Both the position numbers and the translations under genes were made by a program. A model generated the notes under the pieces. The model was not told where the DNA came from and made no database searches. It was given only the letters and a program-made list of their open reading frames with translations. A stretch of 54,134 nt of DNA from Psychrobacter sp. (lineage in GTDB: Bacteria > Pseudomonadota > Gammaproteobacteria > Pseudomonadales > Moraxellaceae). Shown here piece after piece: positions 18,091 through 27,754 of the stretch. The stretch lies in assembly GCA_018260445.1 (NCBI GenBank), contig JAGLBE010000018.1, positions 1 to 54,134 on the forward strand, read 5' to 3'. Every line of letters begins with the position of its first letter. Position 1 is the stretch's first letter.

Positions 18091-18119
18091 TTGCTTGCTT
18101 AACGTATAATTTATATAAT
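18091..18119 (+). promoter_or_regulatory. Sigma70-type promoter for the RND efflux operon
   Basis: TTGCTT at 18091-18096 is separated by 17 bases from TATAAT at 18114-18119, about 60 bp before the adaptor gene. A second TATAAT at 18105-18110 overlaps but has a poor -35. Confidence 0.6.
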
Positions 18120-18179
18120 TTTATTCGATTGCTTTATTCATCCAACCTTTATCCAAATGCTATTGTTTGCGAGACTGCC

Positions 18180-19619
18180 ATGACTGAAGATTCAAAAGAC
18201 TCGACGCCAACGTCCGAACCAAACGCCGGCCAAGCGCCTAAGCACCCCGCAGATATGGTGCCCACATTGCCGCTACAAATCGACCCTGTCGATACGACAG
18301 TAAGCGGCGATGGGTTGACGCAGACGACTAAAGTGACGGCTCCAGTAACGCATGATGATACTGATAGGGTCACGGAGTCGAGCGCCGTCTATCCGCCTTA
18401 TACTCCCCCCAATAAGCCAAAATGGCTTTGGCTACTGCCGCTACTCCTTATTACATTGGGACTTGGACTTTTTGGAGGCCGCTTATGGGCCCAAAAACAG
18501 GCTGCAGCGGGTGCAGACAATAGCGACAAGTCGGTAACGCCGCAAATGGCAACGGCCACCGGGGTCACTGAGGTTGACACAGCAGGCGTCACCCATAAAC
18601 CGGTCTTGGCGGTAGAAACCGTGCAGCCTGCAGCAACTATCGTCAATGAGGCCTTGAGTGCTGAGGGCACGATTAGCCCCAAAACGGTAGCAACGGTCAA
18701 TGGCAAGGTCAGCGGCGTCACGATTGATAAAGTGCTGGTACAAGAAGGCGATGCGGTAAAAAAAGGGCAGGTGTTGGCTATATTTGATACCGATGCGATG
18801 CAGCAGCAAATCGTGCAAGCGCAAGCGGAGGTGGCGGAAGCCATGACCCGCTTTGAGCTGGCAAAAAAAGATGCCCAACGTATCTTGCCATTGGTCGACT
18901 TGCAGGCGATTAGCCAGCAAGAGGCAGACCGTTATGTGGCAACTGCCAATCAAGCCGCTGCTTCGGTTGCAGCCTCAAAAGCTCGTCTAAACAATCAAAA
19001 TTTAAATATTGAAAATGCCAAGGTGACCGCACCCGTGAGCGGGGTCATTAGCCAAAAAAATGCCAATGTGGGCAGTGTGCCAGGACAAGCCCCGCTATTT
19101 ACCATTATTGAAAATGGTCAACTAGAATGGCAAGCGCTGATTGACCCTAATAAACTTGGGGAGGTGAACGTGGGGACGCCGGTTTTTGTTAGCCTACCCA
19201 AAAACCAGAAGGTTAATGGCCGAGTGAGCCGTATTGCGCCCACTGCCGAAAATGGCAGCCGTCAAATTACAGTATATGCCGATCTTGCCAATCATCCCAA
19301 TGCCCGCGCCGGTATGTATCAACGTGGTGTCTTCCAATTGGGACAAACGCCCAAAGTAACGATTCCGGTTAGTGCGGTGGTCACTCAAGACGGCTACGAT
19401 TATGTGATGCAAGTTAACGAGGTTAAAAATGACGCTGGTGAGACGATTCATCGCATTAGCCGCACCAAAGTCAGCCTTGGCGAACGTTTGGATGATCGCG
19501 TGGTGTTGTTAGAACCCTTAAAAGGAAAAGCCAATATTGTGCGTCAAGGTGGTAGCTTTTTGAGTGATGGCGACGTGGTGCGGATTGCGGATACGGCAAC
19601 TACTACGCCCGCAACATAA
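18180..19619 (+). CDS. RND efflux periplasmic adaptor subunit
   Basis: This 479-residue adaptor links an RND pump to an outer-membrane channel. A cytoplasmic acidic/Pro-rich N-terminus (1-80) is followed by one membrane helix at 82-100 and then the adaptor core: lipoyl half (TVNGKVSGVTIDKVLVQEGDAVKKG), a hairpin at about 200-260, the second lipoyl half (AKVTAPVSGVISQKNANVG) and barrel domains. The usual MFP adaptors have a lipoprotein or plain signal; the long cytoplasmic lead is unusual. ATG 18180 is used since the upstream extension reads as non-homologous and no ribosome site supports it. The pump gene follows 115 bp later. Confidence 0.9.
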   Translation: MTEDSKDSTPTSEPNAGQAPKHPADMVPTLPLQIDPVDTTVSGDGLTQTTKVTAPVTHDDTDRVTESSAVYPPYTPPNKPKWLWLLPLLLITLGLGLFGGRLWAQKQAAAGADNSDKSVTPQMATATGVTEVDTAGVTHKPVLAVETVQPAATIVNEALSAEGTISPKTVATVNGKVSGVTIDKVLVQEGDAVKKGQVLAIFDTDAMQQQIVQAQAEVAEAMTRFELAKKDAQRILPLVDLQAISQQEADRYVATANQAAASVAASKARLNNQNLNIENAKVTAPVSGVISQKNANVGSVPGQAPLFTIIENGQLEWQALIDPNKLGEVNVGTPVFVSLPKNQKVNGRVSRIAPTAENGSRQITVYADLANHPNARAGMYQRGVFQLGQTPKVTIPVSAVVTQDGYDYVMQVNEVKNDAGETIHRISRTKVSLGERLDDRVVLLEPLKGKANIVRQGGSFLSDGDVVRIADTATTTPAT

Positions 19620-19734
19620 ACGGTTTTATGGCCAGACGTTAGGCGCACCCTGTACCTTGTAGTGAATGTTGACACCTAAAGCATAACGCACGCCCGATTT
19701 TACTTTATAGATTACCCTATCTAGGATGCTTTTT

Positions 19735-22700
19735 ATGAGTCTTAATGTCTCAGCCTATTCTATCAAAAATCCATTAGTGGCCATATTGCTGTTCGTCCTG
19801 CTCACGATGGGCGGTATTTATAGTTTTATCCAGATGAAGGTGCAGCAGTTTCCTGATATTGACTTACCTGCGGTGGTGGTCACCGTTACTTTGCCGGGTG
19901 CTGCGCCCAGTCAGTTAGAGAATGACGTTGCTAAAAAGATAGAAAACAAAATAGCCAGTATTGAGGGCGTCAAACATATCCGCTCTACCTTGCAAACCGG
20001 GTCAGCCACTGTGGCGACCGAGTTTGTGTTAGAAAAAGACATTCAAGAGGCCATCGACGATGTGCGCTCTGCCGTGGGCGAGGTTAGAGGTGATTTGCCT
20101 GCTGCCGCCAATGACCCCATTGTCTCTAAAGTGACGACAGCCGGCCTGCCGGTGGTGACTTACAGTATTACCGCTGATAACATGAGTGTGGAAGATTTGT
20201 CGTTTTTTGTAGATGATACCATTGCTAAGCGGCTGTCCGACATTAAAGATGTGAGCTCAGTGAGCCGAGTGGGCGGACTGGAGCGCGAAATTAGTGTGGA
20301 GGTCAATCCCACCAGCCTAAACCTGCTAAAAGTGCCTATTAGCCAATTGTCTGGTCAAGTGGCTGCTCTTCAGCAAGATGCCTCAGGTGGGCAAGCTGAA
20401 ATTGGCAACAGTAAGCAGACTATTCGGGTAATGGGCGCCGTCGATAGGGCAAGTGACCTTAATAACCTGCAAATTGCGGTACCGACAGGGGGCACCCAAA
20501 GCCTTGGCAGTCTAGCGACCATTACCGACGGCACTGCTGACCCAGGCTCCATTGCCAAACTCAATGGTAAAACGGTGGTGGCCTTTAACGTCACTCGTTC
20601 GCGCGGCGCCAGTGAGGTTGAGGTAGTTGAGCGTGTGGATGCAGCCTTGTCAAAGTTACAACAAGATATGCCTAGGTTTACGGTTACCAAGATATTTGAT
20701 CGGGCAACCCCGATTGCTGAGGACTATCAAGCCTCACTTAGAATGCTGATTGAGGGCGGCATTTTGGCCGTCATTGTTGTTCTGCTATTCTTGCGTAATA
20801 TTCGTGCCACTATTGTTGCTGCCGTTGCCCTGCCCCTCTCGGTCATCCCTACTTTTTTAGGGATGCATTTATTTGATTTTAGTCTCAACATCATCAGTCT
20901 ATTGGCGTTGTCATTAGTGATTGGTGTTTTGGTCGATGATGCTATTGTTGAAGTTGAAAACATCATGCGCCATTTGCGCATGGGCAAAACCCCGTATGAA
21001 GCAGCAATGGAAGCTGCTGATGAGATTGGATTAGCGGTTGTAGCAACCACCTTTACCCTTATTGCAGTATTTTTACCCACCGCCTTTATGAGCGGCGTGG
21101 TCGGGCAGTTCTTTCGGCAATTTGGGTGGACAGCGGCCATCGCCATATTTTTCTCATTGCTGGTAGCGCGCTTGATTACCCCCATGATGGCGGCCTATAT
21201 TTTAAGGCCCGAAAAAAACCATGTCGAAAAAGATGGCTGGCTGATGCAAGGCTATCTTAAAACCGTGGACTGGACCATTCGCCATCGCTGGATTACATTA
21301 GGGGTCACTTTACTCTTATTTGTCGCCTCATTAAGCCTTGTCAAACTGCTACCCACTACCTTTATTCCAGAAAACGATATTGACCAAACTCGGGTCGGTA
21401 TTGAGCTCACCCCCGATGCCAGCTTAGCCGATACCACTCGCATTACTGAATTGGCCGAGCAACGTATTTTGCAAATCGAGGGGGTACAATCGGTGCTGAG
21501 CGCCATTGGCGATCCGCAAGCCGCCAGTATCGACTCACGCTCAAATTCTAGCAGTGCCGAAAATGCCGCCAGTTTAGACATTGTGCTCAAACCCCGCAAT
21601 GAGCGCATCAATAAAACCGAGATTGAGCGCCAAATTGCCAAAACATTAGAAACCGTGCCCAGCGCCCGTTTTGATGTGGGCTTATCGAGCGGCGGTGAAT
21701 CCGGCTATAGCTTTTCACTCACCAGTACCAGCCCAGAGTTATTAGAGCAGACGGCACAGCAGGTGATGACGCAGATACGTGCCTTACCGATGGCCGGCAG
21801 TGTGACCAGCAACCGTAGCCTCTCAAGACAAGAGTTGGCCGTAGAGCCCAACTATATTGCTATGGCGGACCAAGGCGTGACCACACAAGCGATAGCCGAT
21901 ACATTGCGGGTTGCTACGGTTGGCGATTATGAACAGCGGCTGTCCAAACTTAATCTTGATACTCGGCAGATACCTATTGTCGTCAGACTACCGGATGCCG
22001 CCAAGAGTAATGTGAGTCAACTGGGCGATTTGTTTGTGCCCACCAATGGGGCTAACAGCGCTCGAGTGGCAGAAGTCGCCGACTTATCTTTTGGTACTGG
22101 CCCCTCAGCCATTCGCCGCTTTGACCGCGAACGGGCGATTAATATCTCGGTGCAAGTGGCGAGTGGCGAGCTGGGTGGTTTGATTAGTGCGGTAAAATCG
22201 GTACCCGCTTTGCAAGCCGGTAACCTACCGGATGCGGTAACGGTGATTGACCAAGGTCAGGCCGAAAGTATGGCCGAGTTGTTTAGCGGCTTTGTGATTG
22301 CGATGAGCGTGGGTATTGTCTGTATTTTTGGGGTACTCATTTTACTATTTGGCAAAGTGCTGCAACCCTTTACCATTTTGATGGCGCTGCCTTTATCGAT
22401 AGGCGGCGCCTTTGTGGGTTTGGTGCTGACCAAAAGCAGTTTATCCATGCCCTCCATGATTGGCTTTATTATGTTGATGGGCATTGCCACCAAAAACTCT
22501 ATCTTACTGGTCGATTACGCCATCTTGGCGCAGCGTCACTTTCAGCTTAGCCGTTTCGATGCCCTGCTTGATGCCTGTCATAAACGCGCCCAACCTATTA
22601 TTATGACCACCGTTGCGATGGGGGCCGGCATGTTGCCGTTAGTCTTTGGCTGGGGTGAGGCCGACCCTACTTTTCGTCGCCCGATGGCAGCGGCCGTGCT

Positions 22701-22824
22701 TGGCGGTCTGGTTACCTCAACATTTTTAAGCCTCATCGTTATCCCTATGGTTTACACCTTTATGGATGATATCTCCAACTGGCTTGGCAAATGGCTACGG
22801 CCACATGGCAAAACCGAGGTTTAA
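19735..22824 (+). CDS. RND efflux transporter, AcrB/MexB superfamily permease
   Basis: This 1029-residue inner-membrane pump uses the proton gradient to expel drugs or other compounds. It shows the full RND plan: TM1 near residue 12-30, a first periplasmic loop to about 330, TM2-6, a second loop at about 540-850, and TM7-12. The proton-relay aspartates D401/D402 are present in IGVLVDDAIVEVEN. The start is ATG 19735, with AGGA eight bases upstream. It forms an operon with the adaptor. There is no outer-membrane channel gene, so it probably shares a TolC-type protein encoded elsewhere. Sequence suggests a subfamily apart from classical AcrB; substrates are unknown. Confidence 0.92.
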   Translation: MSLNVSAYSIKNPLVAILLFVLLTMGGIYSFIQMKVQQFPDIDLPAVVVTVTLPGAAPSQLENDVAKKIENKIASIEGVKHIRSTLQTGSATVATEFVLEKDIQEAIDDVRSAVGEVRGDLPAAANDPIVSKVTTAGLPVVTYSITADNMSVEDLSFFVDDTIAKRLSDIKDVSSVSRVGGLEREISVEVNPTSLNLLKVPISQLSGQVAALQQDASGGQAEIGNSKQTIRVMGAVDRASDLNNLQIAVPTGGTQSLGSLATITDGTADPGSIAKLNGKTVVAFNVTRSRGASEVEVVERVDAALSKLQQDMPRFTVTKIFDRATPIAEDYQASLRMLIEGGILAVIVVLLFLRNIRATIVAAVALPLSVIPTFLGMHLFDFSLNIISLLALSLVIGVLVDDAIVEVENIMRHLRMGKTPYEAAMEAADEIGLAVVATTFTLIAVFLPTAFMSGVVGQFFRQFGWTAAIAIFFSLLVARLITPMMAAYILRPEKNHVEKDGWLMQGYLKTVDWTIRHRWITLGVTLLLFVASLSLVKLLPTTFIPENDIDQTRVGIELTPDASLADTTRITELAEQRILQIEGVQSVLSAIGDPQAASIDSRSNSSSAENAASLDIVLKPRNERINKTEIERQIAKTLETVPSARFDVGLSSGGESGYSFSLTSTSPELLEQTAQQVMTQIRALPMAGSVTSNRSLSRQELAVEPNYIAMADQGVTTQAIADTLRVATVGDYEQRLSKLNLDTRQIPIVVRLPDAAKSNVSQLGDLFVPTNGANSARVAEVADLSFGTGPSAIRRFDRERAINISVQVASGELGGLISAVKSVPALQAGNLPDAVTVIDQGQAESMAELFSGFVIAMSVGIVCIFGVLILLFGKVLQPFTILMALPLSIGGAFVGLVLTKSSLSMPSMIGFIMLMGIATKNSILLVDYAILAQRHFQLSRFDALLDACHKRAQPIIMTTVAMGAGMLPLVFGWGEADPTFRRPMAAAVLGGLVTSTFLSLIVIPMVYTFMDDISNWLGKWLRPHGKTEV

Positions 22825-22864
22825 ACTGTTGGTTGACTCACAGAAGCTCAAGTAACGACCAGTC

Positions 22865-22896
22865 AAGCCTGCATCTTAATCAGATGCAGGCTTTAT
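22865..22896 (+). terminator. Intrinsic terminator after RND operon
   Basis: Perfect twelve-base stem AAGCCTGCATCT / AGATGCAGGCTT around a five-base loop, followed by a short T-rich tail. Confidence 0.85.
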
Positions 22897-23058
22897 TATT
22901 ATGGCGACAGCCGTTGTTAGGTTTGAAGCTTAAAGCTTTAAAACGATTCGTATAAAGGGCGTAAGATAACGGTCTTGTTAGATAAGGCCAGTTGTTTTGA
23001 TAGCCAGTTTTTGACAGGATTCGCCGCTTTCAAGATAGCGGCTTAACACCGTCAAATC

Positions 23059-24705
23059 TTAGCCCGCTCGATAACTCAAGGCCTCGCTTAAATGCGCCGT
23101 TTGAATATCAGCACTTTCGGCCAAATCAGCAATCGTGCGAGCCACACGCAATAGGCGATGATAGCCACGAGCGGACAGGTTCAGCTTGGTCTGTGCCATT
23201 GCCAGCAAAGCCTTCTCGCTATCTCCTAATACAATATGAACATCTATTTCGCTAGGCGTCAGCTCGCTATTGGGTTTTTTCTGCCGCATTTGTTGCCGCG
23301 CATAAGCACGGGTAACACGCTGGCGTACCGTGGCTGAGTCCTCGCCGGCACTGGCATTTTGCAAATCGCTGATCGGCAAGGCAGGCACATTCACATGTAA
23401 ATCAATACGGTCAAGCAAGGGGCCGGATATCTTATCTTGATACCGTTGTATCTGTTCGGGGCGACAATAACAGCGCTTGGAGGCATCGCCATGATACCCG
23501 CAAGGGCAAGGGTTCATGGCTGCGACCAATTGAAAATTGGCCGGAAACGTCGCTTGCTGGTTGGCACGGCTAATCGTTATCTTTTTAGCCTCCAGCGGTT
23601 GGCGCAGCACCTCAAGCACCTTTCTATCAAACTCTGGCATCTCATCCAAAAACAAAACGCCTTTATTGGCCAAGGTTATCTCGCCGGGTTTGGGGCGCGA
23701 ACCGCCGCCGACTAGGGCAACTGCCGATATGGTGTGATGAATTTCTCGAAATGGCCTAGTGCCATATTGGTACTGGGTGTCTGCCACCGAATAGGTACTG
23801 GCCACCTCTAACGCCTCTTCATCGTTTAAATCTGGCAAAATGGTCGGCAAACGCGCGGCCATGAGGGTTTTGCCAGAGCCAGGTGGGCCGGTAAACAGCA
23901 GCGAATGCCCACCGGCGGCTGCAATCTCTAAAGCTCGTCTTGCATGGTGTTGACCTTTCACATCAGCCAAGTCCACCTGATAGGTCGCCTTGCTCATCGG
24001 CGCTATTGCGACAGCAGGCTGGAGTAACCCTTCGGCCGCTTGGTCATGATTACCGGCTAAGTGAGCACTATTTTGAGCTTTTAGATGGTCGCAAACGGCT
24101 TTAAGCGTTGTGGCGCCATACACCAGTATATCGCCCACCCGGCTGGCCTCAGCACTGTTATCCACCGGAACAACAAGGCGTCTGGCGCTGTGCATCGGTT
24201 TTGGATTAGCCGTACTATCTGCCTGCAAATCGCTGCTAGGTGCCTGAACGCCTAAGCTTGCTGCAGCGGCCATACCTGTATCTAAACTGCGTTTTTTTGC
24301 TATATGGGCGGTCGCTTTAATGGCCCTTGCTACTGCTAAGCTACCCGATACTGCCCGCAGCTCACCATTTAACGCCAGCTCACCAATAAACTCATAGTCG
24401 CGCAACCATTCTGGCTCTATTTGGCCACTGGCAGCAAGAATCCCCAAAGCAATGGGCAAATCCAGACGCGCGCCCTCTTTTGGCAGGTCTGCTGGTGCCA
24501 AATTAATGGTCAAGCGCCTATTGGGAAATTGAAAATTTGAGTTAATAATGGCAGAGCGTACGCGATCCTTACTTTCGCGTACTGCCGCTTCTGGTAGGCC
24601 GACGATGGTGAGGGCGGGCAGCCCTTGCGATAAATGCACCTCAACCATCACCTCAGGCGCATGCAGTCCAACAACCGAGCGCGTATGAACTTGAGCAAAT
24701 GACAT
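23059..24705 (-). CDS. comM: YifB-family Mg-chelatase-like AAA ATPase (ComM)
   Basis: This hexameric helicase promotes branch migration during natural transformation, integrating incoming DNA in naturally competent relatives. The N-terminal LonC-like domain (LPALTIVGLPEAAVRESKDRV) is followed by the AAA module, with Walker A GPPGSGKT at 273-280, Walker B VLFLDEMPEF, and the Cys cluster NPCPCGYHGD...CYC typical of the family. At 548 residues it is longer than most (about 500) because of a Ser/Ala-rich insert at about 133-174. The start at ATG 24705 begins with the family-typical SFAQVHTRSVVGL. It stands alone on this strand. Confidence 0.93.
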   Translation of the reverse strand: MSFAQVHTRSVVGLHAPEVMVEVHLSQGLPALTIVGLPEAAVRESKDRVRSAIINSNFQFPNRRLTINLAPADLPKEGARLDLPIALGILAASGQIEPEWLRDYEFIGELALNGELRAVSGSLAVARAIKATAHIAKKRSLDTGMAAAASLGVQAPSSDLQADSTANPKPMHSARRLVVPVDNSAEASRVGDILVYGATTLKAVCDHLKAQNSAHLAGNHDQAAEGLLQPAVAIAPMSKATYQVDLADVKGQHHARRALEIAAAGGHSLLFTGPPGSGKTLMAARLPTILPDLNDEEALEVASTYSVADTQYQYGTRPFREIHHTISAVALVGGGSRPKPGEITLANKGVLFLDEMPEFDRKVLEVLRQPLEAKKITISRANQQATFPANFQLVAAMNPCPCGYHGDASKRCYCRPEQIQRYQDKISGPLLDRIDLHVNVPALPISDLQNASAGEDSATVRQRVTRAYARQQMRQKKPNSELTPSEIDVHIVLGDSEKALLAMAQTKLNLSARGYHRLLRVARTIADLAESADIQTAHLSEALSYRAG

Positions 24706-24913
24706 AGTCCACCTTAGCTTATGCAGCCATACTATTAAATACCCACCACATCGCTATTGCGCCTGTTAAACCAACCTAGCTCGCAATATCGGTCTATATC
24801 TATATCTCTATATCTGGATACCTTTAGGACTTTGCCCAGTAACAATGGCCGGTGCCTAAGTCGCACCTTTGGCTTAGAGCACCTGGATATACTTAAGTTT
24901 AGTTATAGTTCAT

Positions 24914-25249
24914 TTATAGTTTGTTTCTCGTGTTAAATTGGCGAAACACCTCACGCAAGCTACCGACGCCATCTTCTTCCTTTCTGACTTGCTCTTCACG
25001 TATTTCGGTCAATTTTTCTGTCAGATAGGTGTCTATTACCGACCAGTTGTAGTCTTGATTTGGGCTAAATTGAAACTGGTTGCCAAACTCAAGACAAGCG
25101 CTGACTTCGTGTTTGAGTTGCTCCACCTCTTTTAGGACACTGCTGGGCGATAACACATCAATTCGTTCATATAAATCTGTGCACCATACCATGTAGGTAG
25201 AAGCGAGTTGATTGGTCGTATCAATAAACTGGGCATAGGGTGAGGACAT
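24914..25249 (-). CDS. Small hypothetical cytoplasmic protein
   Basis: I do not recognise this 111-residue acidic, probably helical protein (SSPYAQFIDTTNQLASTYMV, LKEVEQLKHEVSACLEFGNQF). It has no signal peptide or membrane segment. AAGGA lies seven bases before ATG 25249. It lies between comM and the beta-barrel gene as an independent unit, and nothing around it indicates a role. Confidence 0.6.
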   Translation of the reverse strand: MSSPYAQFIDTTNQLASTYMVWCTDLYERIDVLSPSSVLKEVEQLKHEVSACLEFGNQFQFSPNQDYNWSVIDTYLTEKLTEIREEQVRKEEDGVGSLREVFRQFNTRNKL

Positions 25250-25554
25250 ACTTTTTTCCTTATCGTTATTTTTTTAAAGAGAAGATAGGTGCATTTGCAA
25301 CACCAAACAAACCCTAATAATAGAAGATTAAAGCGGCTATAGCAAACGCTCGTTCTTGCAACAGGGTTAAGCTGGCAAGAGTTAAGCTATCAAAAGGATA
25401 GCAGCGGTCAGCGACCTTTATCAACTGCGTCATTATAACTGCTAAATAACCCAAACTGATTCCTTGCTGAACACACCAGCAGGCTATGCCCGCGTGCTTA
25501 GTATCAACCCCACAGCTAAACCATGACGCTCTAGTTAGAGGCTAATAGCGCCCA
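25250..25554. other. Intergenic region
   Basis: This sequence lies upstream of the small leftward gene and downstream of the beta-barrel terminator. Apart from the promoter that must lie near its left end, I see no structure. Confidence 0.35.
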
Positions 25555-25581
25555 TAAAAAACGACTGCCAAAGCAGCCGTT
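25555..25581 (-). terminator. Intrinsic terminator of the beta-barrel gene
   Basis: On the minus strand AACGGCTGC pairs with GCAGTCGTT around TTTG, with one mismatch, and is followed by a run of T. Confidence 0.75.
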
Positions 25582-25647
25582 GTTGATGCGACAATCATTT
25601 TAAGCTCACGAGTAGCTATTAGCCACAAGCTTTAGTCAAGCCAACCA

Positions 25648-26241
25648 TTAGAACTTAAAGTGCGCCCCTAAGCTTGCCATCTGTACGTCTTCATCAAGAT
25701 AGCTGTACTCACCTTCAATGCTAAGGTTTGGCATCACCTCATAACCTAGGCCAGCGCCGCCGCCCACGCCAAAGTCGTGTTCTTTTTCATTAAAGGTACG
25801 AATAACGTTGGGACTATTGGGCGTCACGCCAGCATAAACTGATTGTACTTCGACATTGAGGCCTACTCTTACCAAACCGAGCTTACCTTTAACATATAGC
25901 CCTTGCATAGAGGGGAAGTGATAGCGATAAGTGCCATATAGGCCTATGGCATCCATGTCAAACTCACCTTTACTGCTAAGCGAATTGGTGGTTTTGATTT
26001 TAATGTCTTCGCTGCTGGTTTGTAGATATTCCGCCTCAACACCGACATTCTCTGCAGAGTTATAGCCCAGATAACCCCCATAAGCAGTGGCATCATCAAA
26101 TCCATCTTGATCAATAAAAAATTGACCGGCTTTCGCACCAATATAAGCTTGGCCATTCTCCATGTTCGTCATGGCGTGGGCGCTGACACTTAAGAATAAA
26201 GCAGATGTGAGGGTAAATAGTATTTTATATGAACGATTCAT
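25648..26241 (-). CDS. Outer-membrane beta-barrel protein (paralog 1)
   Basis: This 197-residue protein has a signal peptide (SYKILFTLTSALFLSVSAHA) and alternating beta strands (YIGAKAGQFFID, GLYGTYRYHFPSM, GLYVKGKLGLVRVGL). It ends with the outer-membrane Phe signature in GAHFKF. It belongs to the OmpA-like/porin-like small barrels; the function is unknown, and adhesion or membrane integrity are only guesses. AAGGAA lies eight bases before the start. A paralog with the same ending and layout is encoded about 400 bp to the right, each with its own terminator, which suggests a tandem duplication followed by divergence. Confidence 0.78.
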   Translation of the reverse strand: MNRSYKILFTLTSALFLSVSAHAMTNMENGQAYIGAKAGQFFIDQDGFDDATAYGGYLGYNSAENVGVEAEYLQTSSEDIKIKTTNSLSSKGEFDMDAIGLYGTYRYHFPSMQGLYVKGKLGLVRVGLNVEVQSVYAGVTPNSPNVIRTFNEKEHDFGVGGGAGLGYEVMPNLSIEGEYSYLDEDVQMASLGAHFKF

Positions 26242-26550
26242 ATTCTTATTCCTTTAAAAATATTGCTAAGACAATAAAGAGGTAGCTGTAAAATAAGTAC
26301 AAAACAGGATGATTGCACCTAATGCCGCTTTCTAATATATAGGTATTAGAAACATATGTCTAGCCATTAGTGTGCAACTAACACAACTACAATAGCCACG
26401 GTTGCGCCACGCTTATGCACCCCTATAAGCTACTACGGCTAACTTTACTACTCTCATCTAGTCTATTCGTTTTTATCTATCTCGTTGTAACATAATAAAT
26501 TTTAGTGCTTCTAGTTATTTAACGAATACTATTCTAAAGGCATTGGGCAT

Positions 26551-26580
26551 AAAAAAAGACCGCCGAAGCAGTCTTTTTTA
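26551..26580. terminator. Bidirectional intrinsic terminator of paralog 2
   Basis: On the minus strand GACTGC-TTCG-GCGGTC forms a stem with a stable tetraloop, followed by seven T; the other strand also ends in T. It lies 55 bp after the stop of the leftward beta-barrel gene. Confidence 0.85.
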
Positions 26581-26635
26581 TGTAGCCAACTTTAAGGTAA
26601 CTTATCGATGCACAGTATGCGATACTAAAGCAACT

Positions 26636-27202
26636 TTAGAATTTAAATTTAGCGCCTAACGTGACACCAGAGACATCTGTATCGCCATTATTGTTTGAGA
26701 TAGTAGGATACAAATCATAAGCAACCTCTACAGCAGCATTGGGGCTAAGGTTATAGCCTAATCCTACGCCGCCTGCAATACCGGTATCATCAGTTGCAAG
26801 TTTTGCCGTTGTACCTGGATAGCTGACTTCTATCTCATTTTTAGCAAATCCTAGACGGCCTTTGGCATATAAACCGCCCGTGCTAGCAAAGGGATATTCA
26901 TAAGTGGCGTATAACCCGTATACTTTACCCTCATATTCAGAGTTTAGCTGTTTGTTTGCGCTCTCTTTGCTGGTGGTTAAATACTCAGCTTCTGCACCAA
27001 AATTTGGGGTAAATTTAGCACCCCCATAAACACCGTAAGAGATAGCTGCATCATCCGCACCATCAGCATCATATTGGCCGATTTTTGCACCAATATACGG
27101 TTCTGCAGTCATGCCATTGCCATAAGTCACGGCTGCTTGTGCGCCTGCAGCAACCATTGAACCAGCAACCAAAGCGAATAGTGTTTTTTGTACAGTGTTC
27201 AT
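26636..27202 (-). CDS. Outer-membrane beta-barrel protein (paralog 2)
   Basis: This 188-residue protein has a signal peptide (KTLFALVAGSMVAAGAQA) and a small barrel ending in GAKFKF. It shares YIGAKIGQYDADGADDA, GLYAKGRLGF and GVGLGYNLSPN with the paralog at 25648-26241, so the two arose by duplication. The start is ATG 27202, with GGAG seven bases upstream; 16 more codons are open before it but lack a ribosome site. The function is unknown. It is transcribed alone from a 420-bp upstream gap that holds a large inverted repeat. Confidence 0.78.
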   Translation of the reverse strand: MNTVQKTLFALVAGSMVAAGAQAAVTYGNGMTAEPYIGAKIGQYDADGADDAAISYGVYGGAKFTPNFGAEAEYLTTSKESANKQLNSEYEGKVYGLYATYEYPFASTGGLYAKGRLGFAKNEIEVSYPGTTAKLATDDTGIAGGVGLGYNLSPNAAVEVAYDLYPTISNNNGDTDVSGVTLGAKFKF

Positions 27203-27453
27203 ATGCTTCTCCAGTTTCATTATTGATGACTTAAAATAATCGTTCTTCAAGTTAACCCGATAAAAACCGTTCTCACTAGTAGGTGTTTATCCTAAGGCTG
27301 ATTTGATAGACTCATAGTAACAAAATATTTCTGACGCACTGTCAGAGTTTGATAGGTTATCGGTTAAGTTTTAGCCCATCTAGTTATAGCCTCTGTTACA
27401 AACCCCAGGTTTTGAAATTTTTTGTTACAAATCTAGGATAGGGTGTTCATTTA

Positions 27454-27508
27454 GCAACATGCGTAACATCGTAAGTGACCTATAAGCTTGCCATGTTACG
27501 CATGTTGC
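27454..27508. repeat. 16-bp perfect inverted repeat
   Basis: gcaacatgcgtaacat at 27454-27469 pairs perfectly with 27493-27508 across a 23-base spacer. There is no T run on either side, so it is not a plain terminator. It lies 250 bp upstream of the beta-barrel gene and beyond the dnaK terminator. Also in this gap are ctgac/gtcag near 27331 and two ttgttacaaa copies near 27394 and 27421. It could be an operator or the folded end of an untranslated RNA. Confidence 0.7.
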
Positions 27509-27623
27509 GCTTGTATACAGCGTAAAGCTGTTAAAACAGTAGGTTTGGCCAAAACCAAAGCAATAAACCTAAACGGGATATAGCCCATTTAATACAAATA
27601 TATCAATATAAATAGGCCAACGT

Positions 27624-27651
27624 AAAAAAGCCGCACTATAACAGTACGGCT
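27624..27651 (-). terminator. Intrinsic terminator of dnaK
   Basis: On the minus strand AGCCGTACT pairs with AGTGCGGCT, including one G-T pair, followed by a T run. It lies about 100 bp beyond the dnaK stop. Confidence 0.85.
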
Positions 27652-27754
27652 TTGTCTTAATTAATGCCAATGCACCTTGATTAAAATTTGCCCTACGAGT
27701 ATTAAACTAGACAACGGGTCAAACTACTCGCAGTATCAAACTCATCACAGACGC

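Noticed and set aside
23023-23042. Hairpin gccgct/agcggc after comM
   Set aside because: No T run follows on the minus strand, so it is not called as a terminator.
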